A program made the position numbers and the translations under genes. Below are positions 1 to 12,689 of a stretch of 64,000 nt of DNA, in pieces. The notes beneath the pieces are model-generated. The model was given only the letters and a program-made list of their open reading frames with translations. It was not told the origin of the DNA and did no database searches. Origin of the DNA: Selaginella moellendorffii (Eukaryota; Streptophyta; Lycopodiopsida; Selaginellales; Selaginellaceae); assembly GCF_000143415.4 (NCBI RefSeq), contig NW_003314273.1:2637805-2701804 (forward strand), read 5' to 3'. The number at the start of each line of letters is the position of its first letter. Within the stretch, counting starts at the first letter, position 1.

Positions 1-981
1 GCCACTGAACGAAGGAACAGTGCCAAACTCCCAAGCGTGAAGCCAAAGGGTGATGGAACCGAACCACAGAGCAACTCCCGAGCATAAAGCCTAAGGAGGG
101 AAGGAACGGGAGCCCGGAGCGACTTGGAACAGTCCTGGAGCAACCAGCATCCCAATGCTAGGACTAGCATGCAAAATGGAGCCAAACGGAGTCTGGCGCT
201 ATTTTGGCATACCGGTGGCCTAACGCGAGGATATGGGTACTCCACCAGCTAGCATGGAATAGAACTTGGGCTTAAACCCAAGCCGGACGCAGAACAAGGA
301 CAGGCACGCAAACGGGAGCTAGACTATGCCTCAGGTTGGTCGGCCATGCCCAACCTACCCACTATCCCTACTATACATTTGGAACCCCCCACAACCCCCC
401 CTTGAGGAACACACGCCTTTGGGCTTTCACCCCAAGCCTTCCTTAGTATCAAGAGTTAGTCTCTGGGACAAGCTCGAAACTTACTAAATATGGAATGTCC
501 CTAGATTGTGAATTTGGATATGGGACGAACACCATTGTGTTTAGACCGATCTTTACATTCCGTAGATATGCCAAATGAGCAAATCTGGACACTTTCCATA
601 AATAGCATTTGGGACCTAAATGAGACTAACACAAAGGGCATGATAGCGAAGGTGTTTGGCAGACACGGTAAGCTATCATATAGCGATATTAAGGGACTAA
701 TCTCAATATACGAGGGTTCTTGTCACTAACAAGTGCAAAACAAAACGAGACGCGAACTCCTTACCAAGCTAAGTATGCTTAGCTAATAACACGTAGGAAT
801 TCCATCCTTATGCTCGTCCGGTCTAAGTACACTCGAAATGCCTAGTTAACTCCACTAGCACAAAAGGGACTGATAAAGGGTCCAGCAATACCGACCTTCT
901 GCCATCGTGGCAGTAAGGTAAGAGTGTCCGTAAGGACTGGTCGACAAGTAACTTTCGATACCCAAAGTCACATTCGCGACA
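1..981 (-). repeat. 3' LTR, partial (left element)
   Basis: This matches 5573-6554 and ends at the same ...GCGACA terminus, after which the two copies diverge completely. About 150 bp of the LTR lie outside the window. It contains the same conserved 73-codon open stretch (508-729) as the other two LTR copies; I treat that as non-coding LTR sequence. Confidence 0.85.
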
Positions 982-994
982 CTCTCCCCCCCTA
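982..994 (-). other. Polypurine tract
   Basis: The minus strand reads TAGGGGGGGAGAG directly before the 3' LTR start TGTCGCGAATG. Position, purine purity and the TG that follows fit a plus-strand priming site. The second element has the equivalent tract at 59219-59231. Confidence 0.8.
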
Positions 995-3900
995 GGGAAG
1001 ATCGACGTCCTCGTCGATGCATATTCGAGTCTAGAATACCGCCAAGGAAACAACTCCAGAAAAAGTTCACAGTACTCACACTATGTGAGAAATGCACCAA
1101 CTTAAATGAGTTAGGGGTAACCTTTTTGTATAGCGCGGATGCGCTACCAGCTCAGACACCTTCCGGCCGTCACCGACAAGGAAATGACCAATGGAGTTAG
1201 CCACCCTTGCTACTCTGGGAGTCACCCAGCTTACAAAAGTGTGATACGCCCCTGCCCACAAGGACATAGAGAGAGAAGCTAGAGGCCCTAACCCTCATGA
1301 GCAAAGAAACTAAACCCGTTCGTAAGGTTTAGATAGACTACTGTAAACAGGCAGTTAGAGTTGTTTACACGGTCACGCCCTTTAACGGAATAAGGAACAT
1401 CGACAGAGAGGTGGGTTATGTGACCAGTCGACAGTAGCTACCCCATGACTAGAGATTTCACCATGCACATGAAATGCCGAAGCCAGTCTGCCCATTACTG
1501 GCCCAAACGCAAAGATCAATAGATGGACAATATCAAAGTCAGAGACAATGATATCTTAGAGACTTAATTATCAGGGAATAAATCTTATATTAGAACACAA
1601 TAGTATTCCAAGTAAGTTATCATCCGATAAACCAGTATTATAGTAGATAGGAACTACCAAGATCATCAAACACAGGATTCACTATCTAACAAAATGCAAT
1701 AGCAAGTGTATCATCAAGAAAACTCAATAACCAAACTTAACTATCAAAGATTGCAGATAGAATGCCAAACAACTTACAAAAGGGAACTCAAAGAACACCA
1801 AGTATCATCGACAAGCAAACAAAATGCTCGCGAATGTATCACCCGAAGGAAATAACATCCAAATCTATCAAAACTAACTTGAGCAACAATCAACAGAAGA
1901 GAATGAATGCGGTAAGACTAACAAACACTCATTCTTGCCAACTATCACAAAAGCCAATCTAAATAAATCCCAGCCAACAATACCAAGGAACTCAAGTTGC
2001 CTAAGCAAGTGTCAGTAATATCCTACTGATGTCTCAAACCCAAGAGACCAATCTAAAGCAAACCACAAAGAACATGTGGTATTGCGAAAAGCCAAAAGCT
2101 ATCAAAGAGAACAACTAACTATCATGAAAGATCATCAATTATCCCATAAAAAAGATATGCTAAATCATCGTCAAGCAAGAATCTACCATCCCGAAGAATA
2201 GCAAATAATTCCAGACCAACAATAATCAAGCAAAACTTTTGATACGGATAATCAACTACCCAAGATGATAGTCAATCATCACCAATGATTGCTAGATGCA
2301 CATATTAACTTCATCGAAGCTAACAAGCCAAAATGTCTTCCTCAACACAAACGTCAATACAGTTGTTAACTAGCAATTGTACAAATGCCAATAACACCAA
2401 GCTACAACCAAACCATCAACACTATCTCTATCGAGACTAATGAAACTCAATATCAATTCTAAGGATAGACATCTCATCTCACTTGAATCTCAACAACAAG
2501 GCATCATTTCAATGCCATCAACACTAGAACAAAGCTAGAAGAAAGCAAGAGTGAATCACCACTCAAAACTTTTTAGCAACCAAGCTAACCAAAGTCGGAG
2601 ATACTTTACTCAGTATCCGAGACCAATCTCTTAACAATACTCAGTCACAGATAACACTTTCTCAAGGAGTGAATCACCACATCCAAGACTCCATGAAATC
2701 CAACACCACGAACTAAACGCAACCAAATGATATCGACAAAGGTAGAGTCAACATGCCAACATGGAAAACCCATGTAAATCTAACAACACGATCCTCCGCA
2801 ACCCCATCCAGTAAAGCAAGCCCATCACTGCTAAATCATCATCAAGTGAAGCAAGTGTCAAAAGCCCTTGACAAAGTCTACAAGCAATCACTAGTCGCAA
2901 AGTAATTAATAATCACTCTTTTAACTTGCCTTCACAAGACCCAAACACTAAACTCATGCCATCAAGTTATATACTTGTCCAATATAAACATAATACCCCA
3001 AGCACGAAATAAAGGTTCATGGACAAGCACGAACTAAATGACCACTTGAATCCAACTCAACCGTAATAAGCTCACCAACACGTCTAGTCAATAGCTCTGA
3101 GCATGCCTTAAAGAAGCTAGCTATGCATGATCAACACTTAGCCGAAACTAAAGTGAAGACTATGAGACGAACTCATATCAGTACACAACCTCCTCATAGA
3201 CAAAGCTATAGTATGGGTACTAACATCTTAAACTCAAACAACTAAGTTGGATATCACTTTCCTCAGCCAAGGCGTAGGACCACCAAGACCAAGTCAAGAT
3301 CAGTGAGAGCCCATTACTCTCATAGAGTCTAACGAAATGCAAAGTGTAACTTGCCACCAAGCATAACGCTACAGAAGAAAGGCACAAGAGTCACCCTTCT
3401 TAGAAAAGTGCAATGGCCACTTTTCTACACTAACTCCAGGCTCTATTCAACTCAATTGCCTTAGCCCCAAAAGTTAACATCCCTTTTGGGCTGCATCATA
3501 CAAACTCTAACCGAAGTCAATTCCAACCCTTTCACTAGTTTGTACTGGCTTACGAAAACGGAATGGTTTTCGAGCAAAGTGATCAACAGATCAACCATTG
3601 GAAAAGTCTAAGAAAATTTATGGAAAATTTCCATCCTAGAGAAAAAATGACTCTCAGTCCAAGAATACAAACTTTCAAAACTCAACCAACTTCCTCCTAC
3701 TAACAACTTCACATAGGTTCACCTCAACACAAATTCGCTTGACCCATAGTATGCTTAAGCCTCGAACATCTTTTTGTCCATTCTTTCTACATCCAACACT
3801 GACATCCGTAAAATGCAAATGGAACATCCAAAGCCTGATCACGAAGACCACATCTTCGGATATCCACATTGCACTAACACTCTTTTTCAACCACTTTCAA

Positions 3901-5410
3901 GATCCAATGTGAAGCCAAAACGCTAACAAGAAAAATGACATGGAAAATCAAGCTTTAAGGAAAATTCCTCATCACTCGAATAACAATGTCACTTCCACTA
4001 ACACAAGTAATAGCAATGTCAATGCCTCAACCTCACACCTTCTCTATCCAACAATCTACTCCAAGTATTAACGGATAAACCAACAAGCTATAGCAAGTGA
4101 ATGCTATAACTCTTTCCAACACGTTACAGGCAAACCCTCAAGGAAACAAGGAACCAACTTAAGCTTAGCATAATGGACCACCATTGAGAATCCTATTAAA
4201 GTTACTACAACGCTACTTTGTGCAAGTAGACTAGCTTCACCATCAACCACCTTGGGGTTGATCATCGTTTAACCAAGCAACTTCGTAAACACATTGCTCA
4301 TTATCACTTGGATATGATATGGAAATCATAATGACTTGATCATCAATTGAGCAACACCATGAGCAACACCCATGTCATTACTTCAAAGGTTTATGTGACT
4401 ATCAAGTGTCAACTCGATTCGACAAAATGCAACATAAATGCCACACTCCACCGATAGAGATTTACAACACTTAACAATACTAACTTTTGTTCACAACACA
4501 GACAAGCTCATGCCACTCTCTTTCTGACCAATCTCAAAATTAATCCAACACCAAACTACTCGAGGAGCAATAGCAAGGTTCCCCGGAAAAGAATTGAGCA
4601 TTGCAATCCAAGTCTTTCAATAGCAAGTCTAGACAAAATGGTATAGTGCTTCACCACTATCCATCCCATAACTCACCATTTGTAAGACCATCATCTCCAA
4701 GATGCATCAAGGTAGGGACTCTTGATTGCATAATATGAACATGAGCAATGAGTTAACACCTCATTGCAAATCATCTCTCCAAGAGAAAATGATTTACGTA
4801 TTTGATCCTTCGTCCCCAATGACTCTCTTTTCGGTCTCATCTTTGACTAAACCTCAAGCTTACTTTCGCACTACCTTCAGTTCAATCCAAGAAAAGTTTA
4901 TGAAAGAGCACGGTAATGACTACTTGAAGCAATAGACTAATCCCTATAATCTTGATTGATCCACTTGTAATCATGCCTAGGAAGGATCTGCTAGTGCCGT
5001 GCTAAACAGCTACGGACCAGCCTATTTGCCACTCATAGCAAACCCAGAGAAAGTTTACTTTCACTCACGGTACGTGAAACAACTCACGGAACCATTGGAA
5101 CAACTCATGGAACCACCGATAGACTAACATTAATCCTGCCAACTCAAAGTGTAACTTCGAGTTGCTAATGTGCCTCACTCACGAGCCCAAGTGCAAACTC
5201 GTACAAATGGAACAACTCAAATCCATCCTATGAGCCCAAGAGCAAGCTCACAATATTACAGTACAAAAAGGTAACAAAAACCATACCCAAGGAAAGATTG
5301 CGAAGCCTTTGCACCAAAACGTGTACCCACTCGGATCATTGTTTTCATCTCTGCATATGCAACGAGACTAATTGCCCAATCTCATTGGATAACACTCGCT
5401 GAGACGTATC
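995..5410 (-). mobile_element. Non-coding internal domain of the LARD-like element
   Basis: This is about 4.4 kb of CA-rich sequence (GT-rich on the element's sense strand) with only short chance frames. Aligned by eye with the second copy (59219-64000), it is colinear to position about 4588. The exceptions are the TRIM inserted in the other copy and about 520 bp, present at 61212-61735, that are missing here near 2337. That two independent copies share the same non-coding interior argues that the element moved in this form and was mobilised in trans. Confidence 0.7.
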
Positions 5411-5423
5411 CTCTGATACCAAA
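5411..5423 (-). other. Primer-binding site (initiator tRNA-Met type)
   Basis: The minus strand reads TTTGGTATCAGAG, adjacent to the LTR end at 5424. TGGTATCAGAG is complementary to the 3' end of plant initiator tRNA-Met, the most common primer of plant LTR elements. Confidence 0.85.
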
Positions 5424-6554
5424 TGTAACGCATGTGGTTTTAACCCTTTATCCTATGGTGATTTACCATAGGATAACACCACGAAGCGGAACCTAAACCC
5501 TCTTTATGCCACATGATAGATGCTACGTGTCCATGCCACGTGTCCATAAGAACCCGAGGTTCAAGGCCTTGGGCCACTGAACGAAGGAACGGTGCCAAAC
5601 TCCCAAATGTGAAGCCAAAGGGTGATGGAACCAAACCACGGAGCAACTCCCGAGCATAAAGCCCAAGGAGCGAAGGAACGGGAGCCCAGAGCGACTTGGA
5701 ACAGTCTTGGAGCAACCAGCATCCCAATGCTAAGACCAGCATGCAAAACGGAGCTAAATGGAGTCTGGCGCTATTTCGGCATATCGGTGGCCTAACGCGA
5801 GGATATGGGTACTCCACCAGCTAGCATGGAATGGAACTTGGGCTTAGATCCAAGCCGGACGCAGAACAAGGACAGGCACGCAAGCGGGAGCTAGACTATG
5901 CCTCAAATTGGTCGGCCATGCCCGACCTACCCACTATCCCTACTATACATTTGGAACCCCCCACAACCCCCCCCTTGAGGAACACACGCCTTTGGGCTTT
6001 CACCCCAAGCCTTCCTTAGTATCAGGAGTTAGTCTTTGGGACAAGCTCGAAATTTACTAAATATGGAATGTCCCTAGGTTGTGAATTTGGATATGGGACG
6101 AACACCATTGTGTTCAGACCGATCTTTACATTCCGTAGATATGCCAAATGAGCAAATCTGGACACTTTCCATAAATAGCATTTGGGACCGAAATAAGACT
6201 AACACAAAGGGCATGATAGCGAGGGTGTTTGGCAGACACGGTAAACTATCATATAGCGATATTGAGGGACTAATCTCAATACGCGAGGGTTCTTGTCATT
6301 AGCAAGTGCAAGACAAAACAAGACAGGAACTCCTTACCAAGCTAAGTATGCTTAGTTAATAACACATAGGAATTCTGTCCTTATACTTATCCGGTCTAAG
6401 TACACTCGAAATGCCCAGTTAACTCCACTAGCATAAGAGGGACTGATAAAGGGTCCAGCAATACCGACCTTCTGCCATCGTGGCAGTAAGGTAAGAGTGT
6501 CCATAAGGATTGGTCGACAGGTAACTTTCGATACCCAAAGTCACATTCGCGACA
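5424..6554 (-). repeat. 5' LTR, complete (1131 bp)
   Basis: On the plus strand it begins TGTAACGCATG and ends GCGACA, giving the canonical TG...CA ends. On the right the flank turns at once into unrelated sequence (ACATTTTATTG). The target-site duplication cannot be checked because the other end lies outside the window. Confidence 0.88.
5448..5476. other. Perfect hairpin near the U5 end of the LTR
   Basis: TTATCCTATGGT and its exact reverse complement ACCATAGGATAA are separated by GATTT, 24 bp from the LTR end. The hairpin is kept in the other complete LTR (58116-58144) with a single changed base. It could shape the 5' leader RNA next to the primer-binding site. Confidence 0.7.
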
Positions 6555-7689
6555 ACATTTTATTGAATAATTGTGCTGATGTTTGCTCTTAGCTGATGGG
6601 AGGTGCCAAGCTATGTGGGGCAAGAGAAAAAGGCATTGTAACACATGGCACATACAAATGTGTTGACTGTAACTGCACCTATGGCCTGTCGCCTATCATC
6701 TGTCGAGTGAATTGGTTTTTTTTTTTCTAGGGTTTATGAAATGGTGAGACAGCCCTTGCCACTGCTGCCAATTTGCAATCCAAATCTGAGGCACTGTGTC
6801 AACACCACTAGAATGAGCCATGTCTTGGTACTACTGGTGTCAAGATCTTGCTTCTTGCTTTCTTATGCGAGTTTCATTTTCTCAATGTGCCTATTTAACA
6901 GGCTCTTGTATTGCTTGCTTTGCACTGCTGGGCTGTGTTGCTGCCTCTCTACACACTATAGAACCAAGCTCTGGGGCTGCCTGGATGGTGGAGCCAGGAT
7001 TTTATCTCCCATTGCTTCTGCTCACTCGTGCAAGAGTTCCAGCAGCAGAAGGCCGAGAGTGTCAAGTCTATTGTGGTTGATCAAAGTCGGGGTAAGCACA
7101 AATTATTTTGTTGTTCCACCTTCCTCCGGTTGTGCAAAGGCTGGGTGCTAGGGTAGAGAATTGTTGGGGCATAAGCCATGGACAGTAAGTGACAAAAAAT
7201 GTTGCTGCTGTGGATCTGTGGCCCTCCTATATTGCTTATCAATTTTTTTTGGCTCCTGGAAAACTCTTGCAAGGGATTGTGTGGGCACAAGAACAATCGC
7301 TTTTAGGGTTCCTGTGGGGCATGGCTGCTGAGTCTGCTAGTGATTGTACAAAAGATGTTGCTTAGGTGCCAATACCATTGGGCCAAGAATATTGTTTCCT
7401 AGCTTGGATACTATGATTAAAATTCATTTTGATTTAAACTTGCCTCAATCAGTTAGTATAATTAAGATGGCACTTACCCTGTCTTACAATTTTCTTCTTT
7501 ATGTATATGTTTAGTTGATAAATAGAGAAGCTGTACTGATGTATTGATTGGGCAATTACAACATGCTCAAGATGTGGGTTAGCTTAGTCTTAATATAAAC
7601 AAATTAAACATCTTCATAAATCTTGCAAATATAGGATATCAGGTTTTGAATTTATAGTTTACATATTAATAACAATTATTTTTTTATTT
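6555..7689. other. No supported gene
   Basis: Unique sequence flanking the LTR. Overlapping plus-strand frames at 6741-7151 have a low-complexity, Cys/Leu-rich composition and no recognisable domain. I see no convincing gene here. Confidence 0.4.
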
Positions 7690-8400
7690 CTTTTCTTAGT
7701 TTTACTTGGGTCTGGGTAGCAGATTAGTGTTCTTAAAATTTTATTGTTCTATATTCTAAGAAAGACACATGGCAAAGTAACTCTTTACTAAATCTATAAT
7801 ACTTAAAATTACATTAATTTATTTTGATTCTGTTTCTAGGTGTTTGAGTTTAAGGGTTATATAAAATTTTCTAATTTTAGGTTATGTTTGAGTCTGAGTA
7901 ATATATTAATGTTCTTAAATCTTAGTTATATGTTTATTCATATTCCAAGTAAACACATAATATTTAAATGATGCTTCCCTAAATTAATGATAATTAATCT
8001 TAGTAGTTCTTCTTTATATTTCTGAGTCTGGGTAATAATATATTAGTTTTCTTAACATTTTAGGATTCTAAATTTGTTTATATCCCAAATAAAAACATAC
8101 TTTACATATAACATTTAATTAATAAATTTATTTTTTGTAATTCTTATTTTATTGTTTTTCTCTGGAAGTGTACTAAATATATTTCTTCTTATAACTATAA
8201 AAAACTCATTCCTAACAGTTTTTGTTTTAATTTTTTCTAGGTTGGGTATTAAATTTATTAAAATCTTAGTATTCTAAATATATCCATATTCCTAAGTAAT
8301 CATGCATATAATATCTTTATCAATAATATTTACTTAGTAATTCTTCTTTTACACTTTTAGGAATATATCAGTGTTCTAAATATATAGTCTATGCTATTGT
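7690..8400. repeat. Degenerate AT-rich tandem array
   Basis: Similar 130-220-bp monomers recur from about 7700, 7885, 8020, 8240 and 8350. Each carries a motif like GAGTCTGGGTAATATATTA, then TTCTTAAA, then TTCTAAAT and CATATTCCAAGTAA. The copies are strongly diverged. This looks like an old minisatellite or satellite fragment; it has no coding content. Confidence 0.5.
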
Positions 8401-9369
8401 GTGTGTATATATATACATATAAAAATATCAAAAGAAAAAAATTGTATAAAATTACTAATTTTTGTACTCATCCAGCATTTGCTGGGCAATACTAGCAAGT
8501 TGTAGCTGAAGAGGGAAAAACTCTCCTTTAACCACAGCCCCTCCTACTCTGTCTTTGCAGCCAAGGAAATTTTCTTTATCACAACTCCTCCTTGACACCA
8601 AAGTTTCACTCGCTCCAGGTTTCTCTTCTTTACTGCAACTCCTTAGCCTCAAAGTTTGCAGAAGAAGAAGCAGTGCTGAGTGCTAGAGATGGAGGCCCAG
8701 GAGCTTGTGTTGCTCAAGCATAAAGTTTATGGATGGGTATGTCAAGTGAGCGTCCTTTGCAGTGTTGGATATACAAAGCTTGGCTCATGTGGATAGGGTT
8801 TTATCCATCCTATTTTTCTTTAGGGCTGGATTAGCAAATGGACTGCTATGGCAGAGCCTGCTTGGATCTCTCATATGCTGCACAAAAATTTTCCACTCAT
8901 CTTTGTAGGATGCCCTAGCTAGGAATAGGTAAGATCTTTTCGTTCTTTCAGAGGAAATTCTATTTTCAGGTTTTGTGCTGGGTTTTAACATGGGAGAAGT
9001 TGGCTCTCACAATGGTAGCCATACTGCCATGGTTAGGCAAGTGCAATTGAAGGCATTCATTTTACCAGCAGTGGATGATTTTCAACTTTTGATTTTATGT
9101 AAACACCTCTAGGTCGGCTGTGAGATCGATGTTGTCCCACCCATAGTCACTGGAGTAGTTCCCAGTGAGAAATTCTTTATGTCTCTTTCTACAACTACAA
9201 TTCTCTTATATAAAACACTGCAGGAAAACTAGAGCTATGTTTCAAGCTGCCATAAAACTCTTTGCCAATGTATTTGTCTTTTGGCTCAGAATTAAATTTT
9301 TTAGATAACTTCACCTTGCCAACTCACCAGCTTTTTGCTGGGCAATTTCCAGTGCATCTTCTAAGGTTT
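8401..9369 (+). other. Possible exon scraps, no gene model
   Basis: Short stretches look exon-like. An ATG at 8690 opens MEAQELVLLKHKVYGW before a possible donor, and 9112-9180 follows a TAG acceptor and reads GCEIDVVPPIVTGVV. I do not recognise the protein and cannot join the pieces in one frame. They may be remains of a decayed gene or of a duplicated neighbour. Confidence 0.25.
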
Positions 9370-9672
9370 CCTCTTACTCCTGATTTGTGGATCCTCCCTC
9401 CTTTCTTCTCTTTCTCCCCTTTTTTCCTTCTCATCCCTTTGTTTTTTCTTTCCTTAATGCCGATCAGGGTACTCTCATTGGTGAGTGAGTGAGAGAGCTA
9501 GACAGGATCCAATCTTTCTTAGTAGCATCACATCAAGAAGAAAGAGGAAGAAGAAGACATGACTTCTCCAAGGCGATGCTCCATCCTCCTTTAAATGAAG
9601 GCGTTTGCTGCCAGGGATCGATCTACTCACTCACATTGGAGGGACGAGTTCATGAAGAACATCACTCCTTAT
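9370..9672 (+). pseudogene. Truncated copy of the bZIP gene 5' end
   Basis: This closely matches the leader and first codons of the intact bZIP gene at 13740-14120: the pyrimidine-rich leader, the GTGAGTGAGTGAGAGAGC stretch, an ATG followed by a decayed SSKTMLHPP-like segment, and the QGSIYSLTLE phosphorylation motif. The frame is broken, the segment between the IYSLTLE and DEFMKN motifs is deleted, and nothing of the basic region or zipper follows. It ends where the F-box gene begins and is a duplication relic. Confidence 0.75.
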
Positions 9673-9713
9673 GATTACCTTTTAAGAATAGGTTAAGATC
9701 ATTAGGGTTGCAA

Positions 9714-11262
9714 ATGAATCAAGAAATTGAAGAGGAGGTGTTGCAGCAGCTGCCGCTGCGCGATGTCTGGTGGATGAGAGCAGTGTGCAAATGGTGGCAG
9801 GAATTGATCAACTCCCCAGTGTTTGGGGCACAGGCAAGCATTCCAGCAGCTGTTCCCATGGTTGGTCCCGACTGCATTCAGCCAGAATCCCGACCACCGC
9901 TGAACGCGGTCGGACAGCTCTATTTGGTGATTCCGTTCAGTGAAAAAAATGGCGATTGCGCTCGCAGGGGCTAGATTTCTGATGCTGCTGTGGCTATCGC
10001 CATCGCCACTGCATCTCCACCGCTTTGCTGTTTTCCTACTACTATGGAGCGATCCATCCATCCATGAATGCCCAGTCCAGCAAGCCTACATCAAATCTGA
10101 CCAAGAGGGCTATAGCCTATAGGAGCTGCGTGTGTACCGAGCTCTGCAGGGTGACACTCTCCAATTGGTCAGCCTCCACTTTCGATTGAGCGTGGAGCAG
10201 CGAGAAGTCTAATGCTTTGGTTTGGTTTCGTTTAATGCTTTGGTTTTCCTATTTTTATTAATGTGGTTTTATTAAAAATGCTTTTTTTTTATCAAAAAAA
10301 ATTTGTGAACTGTTTGGCCATTCAGCATTTTCACAGCTGGTCAATAATCACAGTCAGCCAGTCAGCGTTTGGAACGGTCAAGACCAACCTTAGCTGTTCC
10401 TTATGTTCTTGCAGGCATGTTGTGCGGAAGGATGTTCAAGGGCAACCCATTTAACAAAAGCAATGCCTTCAACTGGATAGAGATGGAAGTGTGCCCACAG
10501 GGGAGGTTTCTTATAGGAAGTGCTGGTGGATTGCTCTGCTTTTTGAAAGGGAACCAGGTCCTAGTAGGCAATCCACTCACTGGATGCTTTAGAGCGTTGC
10601 CAGACCTCAGTCAAGACTTCAAGGAATACACAGTCTGCTTTGTAAAAAGTTTTGTGAAGAAAAAAAAGTTGAGATCAGAGGTAAGGCGAGTAGTGTCTAC
10701 ACAATGTTTACAACAGCTCATGTATACAACTCGAGACTCGGATGCTGGAGGGCTGCTAGCACACCATTGGGATGGTGTCAGTTGGAGAATATGGGGGAAA
10801 TGGTGGGCAACGCTACTTTGTATTTGCTTTGACAAGAATTTGAATGATCCAGGGTATGTCGGTCTCTTCACTTTGGATTTGGAAGGGTTGAGGTTTGAAT
10901 TAAAGCAGACTTGGGCATGGGATGAGTGGCTACACAGGAATTATGGTTTATTTGTTTCCTGCCATGGTCAGACAGGTGTGTTGTGCTGCACTCAATTCAA
11001 AAACAGCATGCAGCTATGGTGTATGCAAGGAGAAACAGGTGGTGATGTTGGAGGTGAAAATCTGGCTAAAGGTGTTGGTAAAGTATCCAATGGTATGTTT
11101 GAATGGAGCTGTTTTATTTGTGGAGGAGAAGTCTTTATCTACAACCATTTTGAATTTATCTATTACAGATGCAGTTGCTTTCCCATTTCAGAAAAATTCC
11201 AATCTAGCAAATTTCGTAGAATTTACTCCTTCACTTTTAGTACCATAACTTGTATTACTTAG
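9714..11262 (+). CDS. F-box (kelch-associated type) protein gene, possibly damaged
   Basis: F-box proteins are the substrate-recognition subunits of SCF ubiquitin ligases. From the ATG at 9714 the first frame reads a clear F-box core: VLQQLPLRDVWWMRAVCK, then WWQELINSPVF. A second long frame enters after a TTCTTGCAG acceptor at 10414 and runs to TAG at 11262. It carries GGLLCFLKGNQVLVGNPLTG, typical of the first kelch-like blade of plant F-box/kelch proteins. I could not find a donor that joins exon 1 to exon 2 in phase: exon 1 reaches CACAG/GCAAGC at about 9833 in phase 0, while exon 2 needs phase 1. The gene may therefore use an exon I missed or may be a recent pseudogene. A decayed partial duplicate lies at 12690-13290. 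Confidence 0.5.
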
Positions 11263-11314
11263 TCTTGTCTATTACTTTTATTTTCCTCCTTGGGCAATTT
11301 CACGACAGTGCTAG

Positions 11315-11445
11315 GCCAAGCGCCCGATACGAATGCGTGAGGTATGCACATCTCTCTCTTTGTTTCTCTTGCTTCTTCTAGGGTTTCCTCCCTAGTGCTC
11401 CTGATGCATGCTCTGGAGCTCCGTGCTGCTTTTTTTCTGCAAAAG
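11315..11445 (+). repeat. Second fragment of the bZIP 5' leader
   Basis: GCGCCCGATACGAATGCGTG, then AGGTATGC, and the following TCTAGGGTTTCCTCCC and CCTGATGCATGCTC blocks match 13550-13690 upstream of the intact bZIP gene. It sits directly behind F-box copy 1, as the intact bZIP sits behind F-box copy 2, which reveals a tandem duplication of an F-box + bZIP unit. Confidence 0.7.
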
Positions 11446-12689
11446 TTGGAGATTTGATCAAGAGAGAAGCATGCACCTGCAAATGGCTATATCAGTATAC
11501 AAAATAGTAAAAAATGGAGGAATATAATCATGTCAATAATATAGAATACTTACACTTTAGAAAATGTTGTTTCTTTTAATTGTGCTGTTGTTTTTTCTTC
11601 CAAATATATGTATTATTTCATCTTTAAAAGGAAATAAAATATAACTCTTAGTCAACCTTTTTAGTTTTTAAAGAAATGTCTTGAAGTTCACAACCAATCA
11701 GTATTATAAATACAATAATGGTAAAAATACATTGTTTATTTTTATTATGTTGAAAAGTGCATGATTATATTTTAGAGTTTGTGCTTGCTAATGATAACTA
11801 CTTGCTTAAGAATGTTTTAATGCTTTATTCTGAAGAGAAACTTGGGAATATTAAGTTTTTCAAGAGCAAAGAGTCAATAAAAATGATGAATTCTAAGAGA
11901 ATTAACCATAGAAGGCAACTATATTACTGAAGAATTTGTTGTGCCAAACAGCAACAAGGTTTCCTTTATTTTTTATAGTTTTTATGCAATTTCTTTTTTA
12001 TGACTGGTTTGTCTTTAATTCTATGAATGCTAAGTGTAGCACCTAATAAGGGTAAGTGCTTGTTTAGATTGCATAGCATTGAATATTAATGTTAATATCT
12101 TAGCCATTGCACATCATGATAAATGGTGGGTAATGGTGTTGCCATTATGGCCTCTTACCCTCTTCAGGTAAGAACTCCTTACTCTATTGAGATTTTTCTA
12201 ATGAAATTTTTATGCAGTCTTCAGTTTTCAAAAAGCTAGAACAATTTTTATGCCTTCTAGACTGAGAAAGAAACCATGAGTGTGGAGAGCTCAATAATAT
12301 TATTTTCAGAAGTTTAATGACTTAGCTTTTAGGTTTACATAGCTATGTTTGGCATGCTGTTACAGACATCTTTTTAACTTAGAGGATAATATATAATTTT
12401 ATATATAGAAAGTGGGAGTTGTAATTTTTCCTAGTGAGATCTAAAGGATGGCAAAATTCCTATTAGAAATATATATAGTCTGATAAATTTTACTTGTTAC
12501 TTTTGAAGTTCTAGTCATGAGACAGAATAAAGAACTTCATACCTTTTTGGCCACAGGAATAGTGATAAGTAAAGAAAATTAATAAACTAATTAAATAAAG
12601 CGAAAAATCATAGCCATTAGATTAAAGAATATCCAATATACTTGAACATTCTAAGTATATTCCTTACACGTGAATTAAGTGCCACTGCA
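11446..12689. other. AT-rich intergenic DNA
   Basis: No open frame, repeat end or RNA gene recognised. Confidence 0.4.

Larger units (their letters stand above)
1..6554 (-). mobile_element. LARD-like LTR retrotransposon, non-coding interior (left copy, cut by window edge)
   Basis: The segment 1-981 repeats 5573-6554 almost base for base, and the interior 982-5423 lies between them. At the inner edge of the right repeat the minus strand reads TGGTATCAGAG, the usual initiator-Met tRNA primer-binding site, and at the inner edge of the left repeat it reads a run of G ending in GAGAG, a polypurine tract. The element therefore runs on the minus strand, with its 5' LTR at 5424-6554 and its 3' LTR at 981 downward, out of the window. 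The 4.4-kb interior holds no open frame above about 70 codons and I could not recognise gag or pol in it, so it is either a LARD (large retrotransposon derivative) or a completely decayed element. A second copy lies at 58092-64000. Confidence 0.85.

Noticed and set aside
508-729. 73-codon frame conserved in three LTR copies (also 6081-6302 and 58772-58966)
   Set aside because: Conservation is explained by LTR copying; the changes do not favour synonymous sites and no domain is seen.
6741-7151. 136-codon plus-strand frame
   Set aside because: Cys/Leu-rich composition, no domain, overlapping alternative frame of similar length; no splice or start support.
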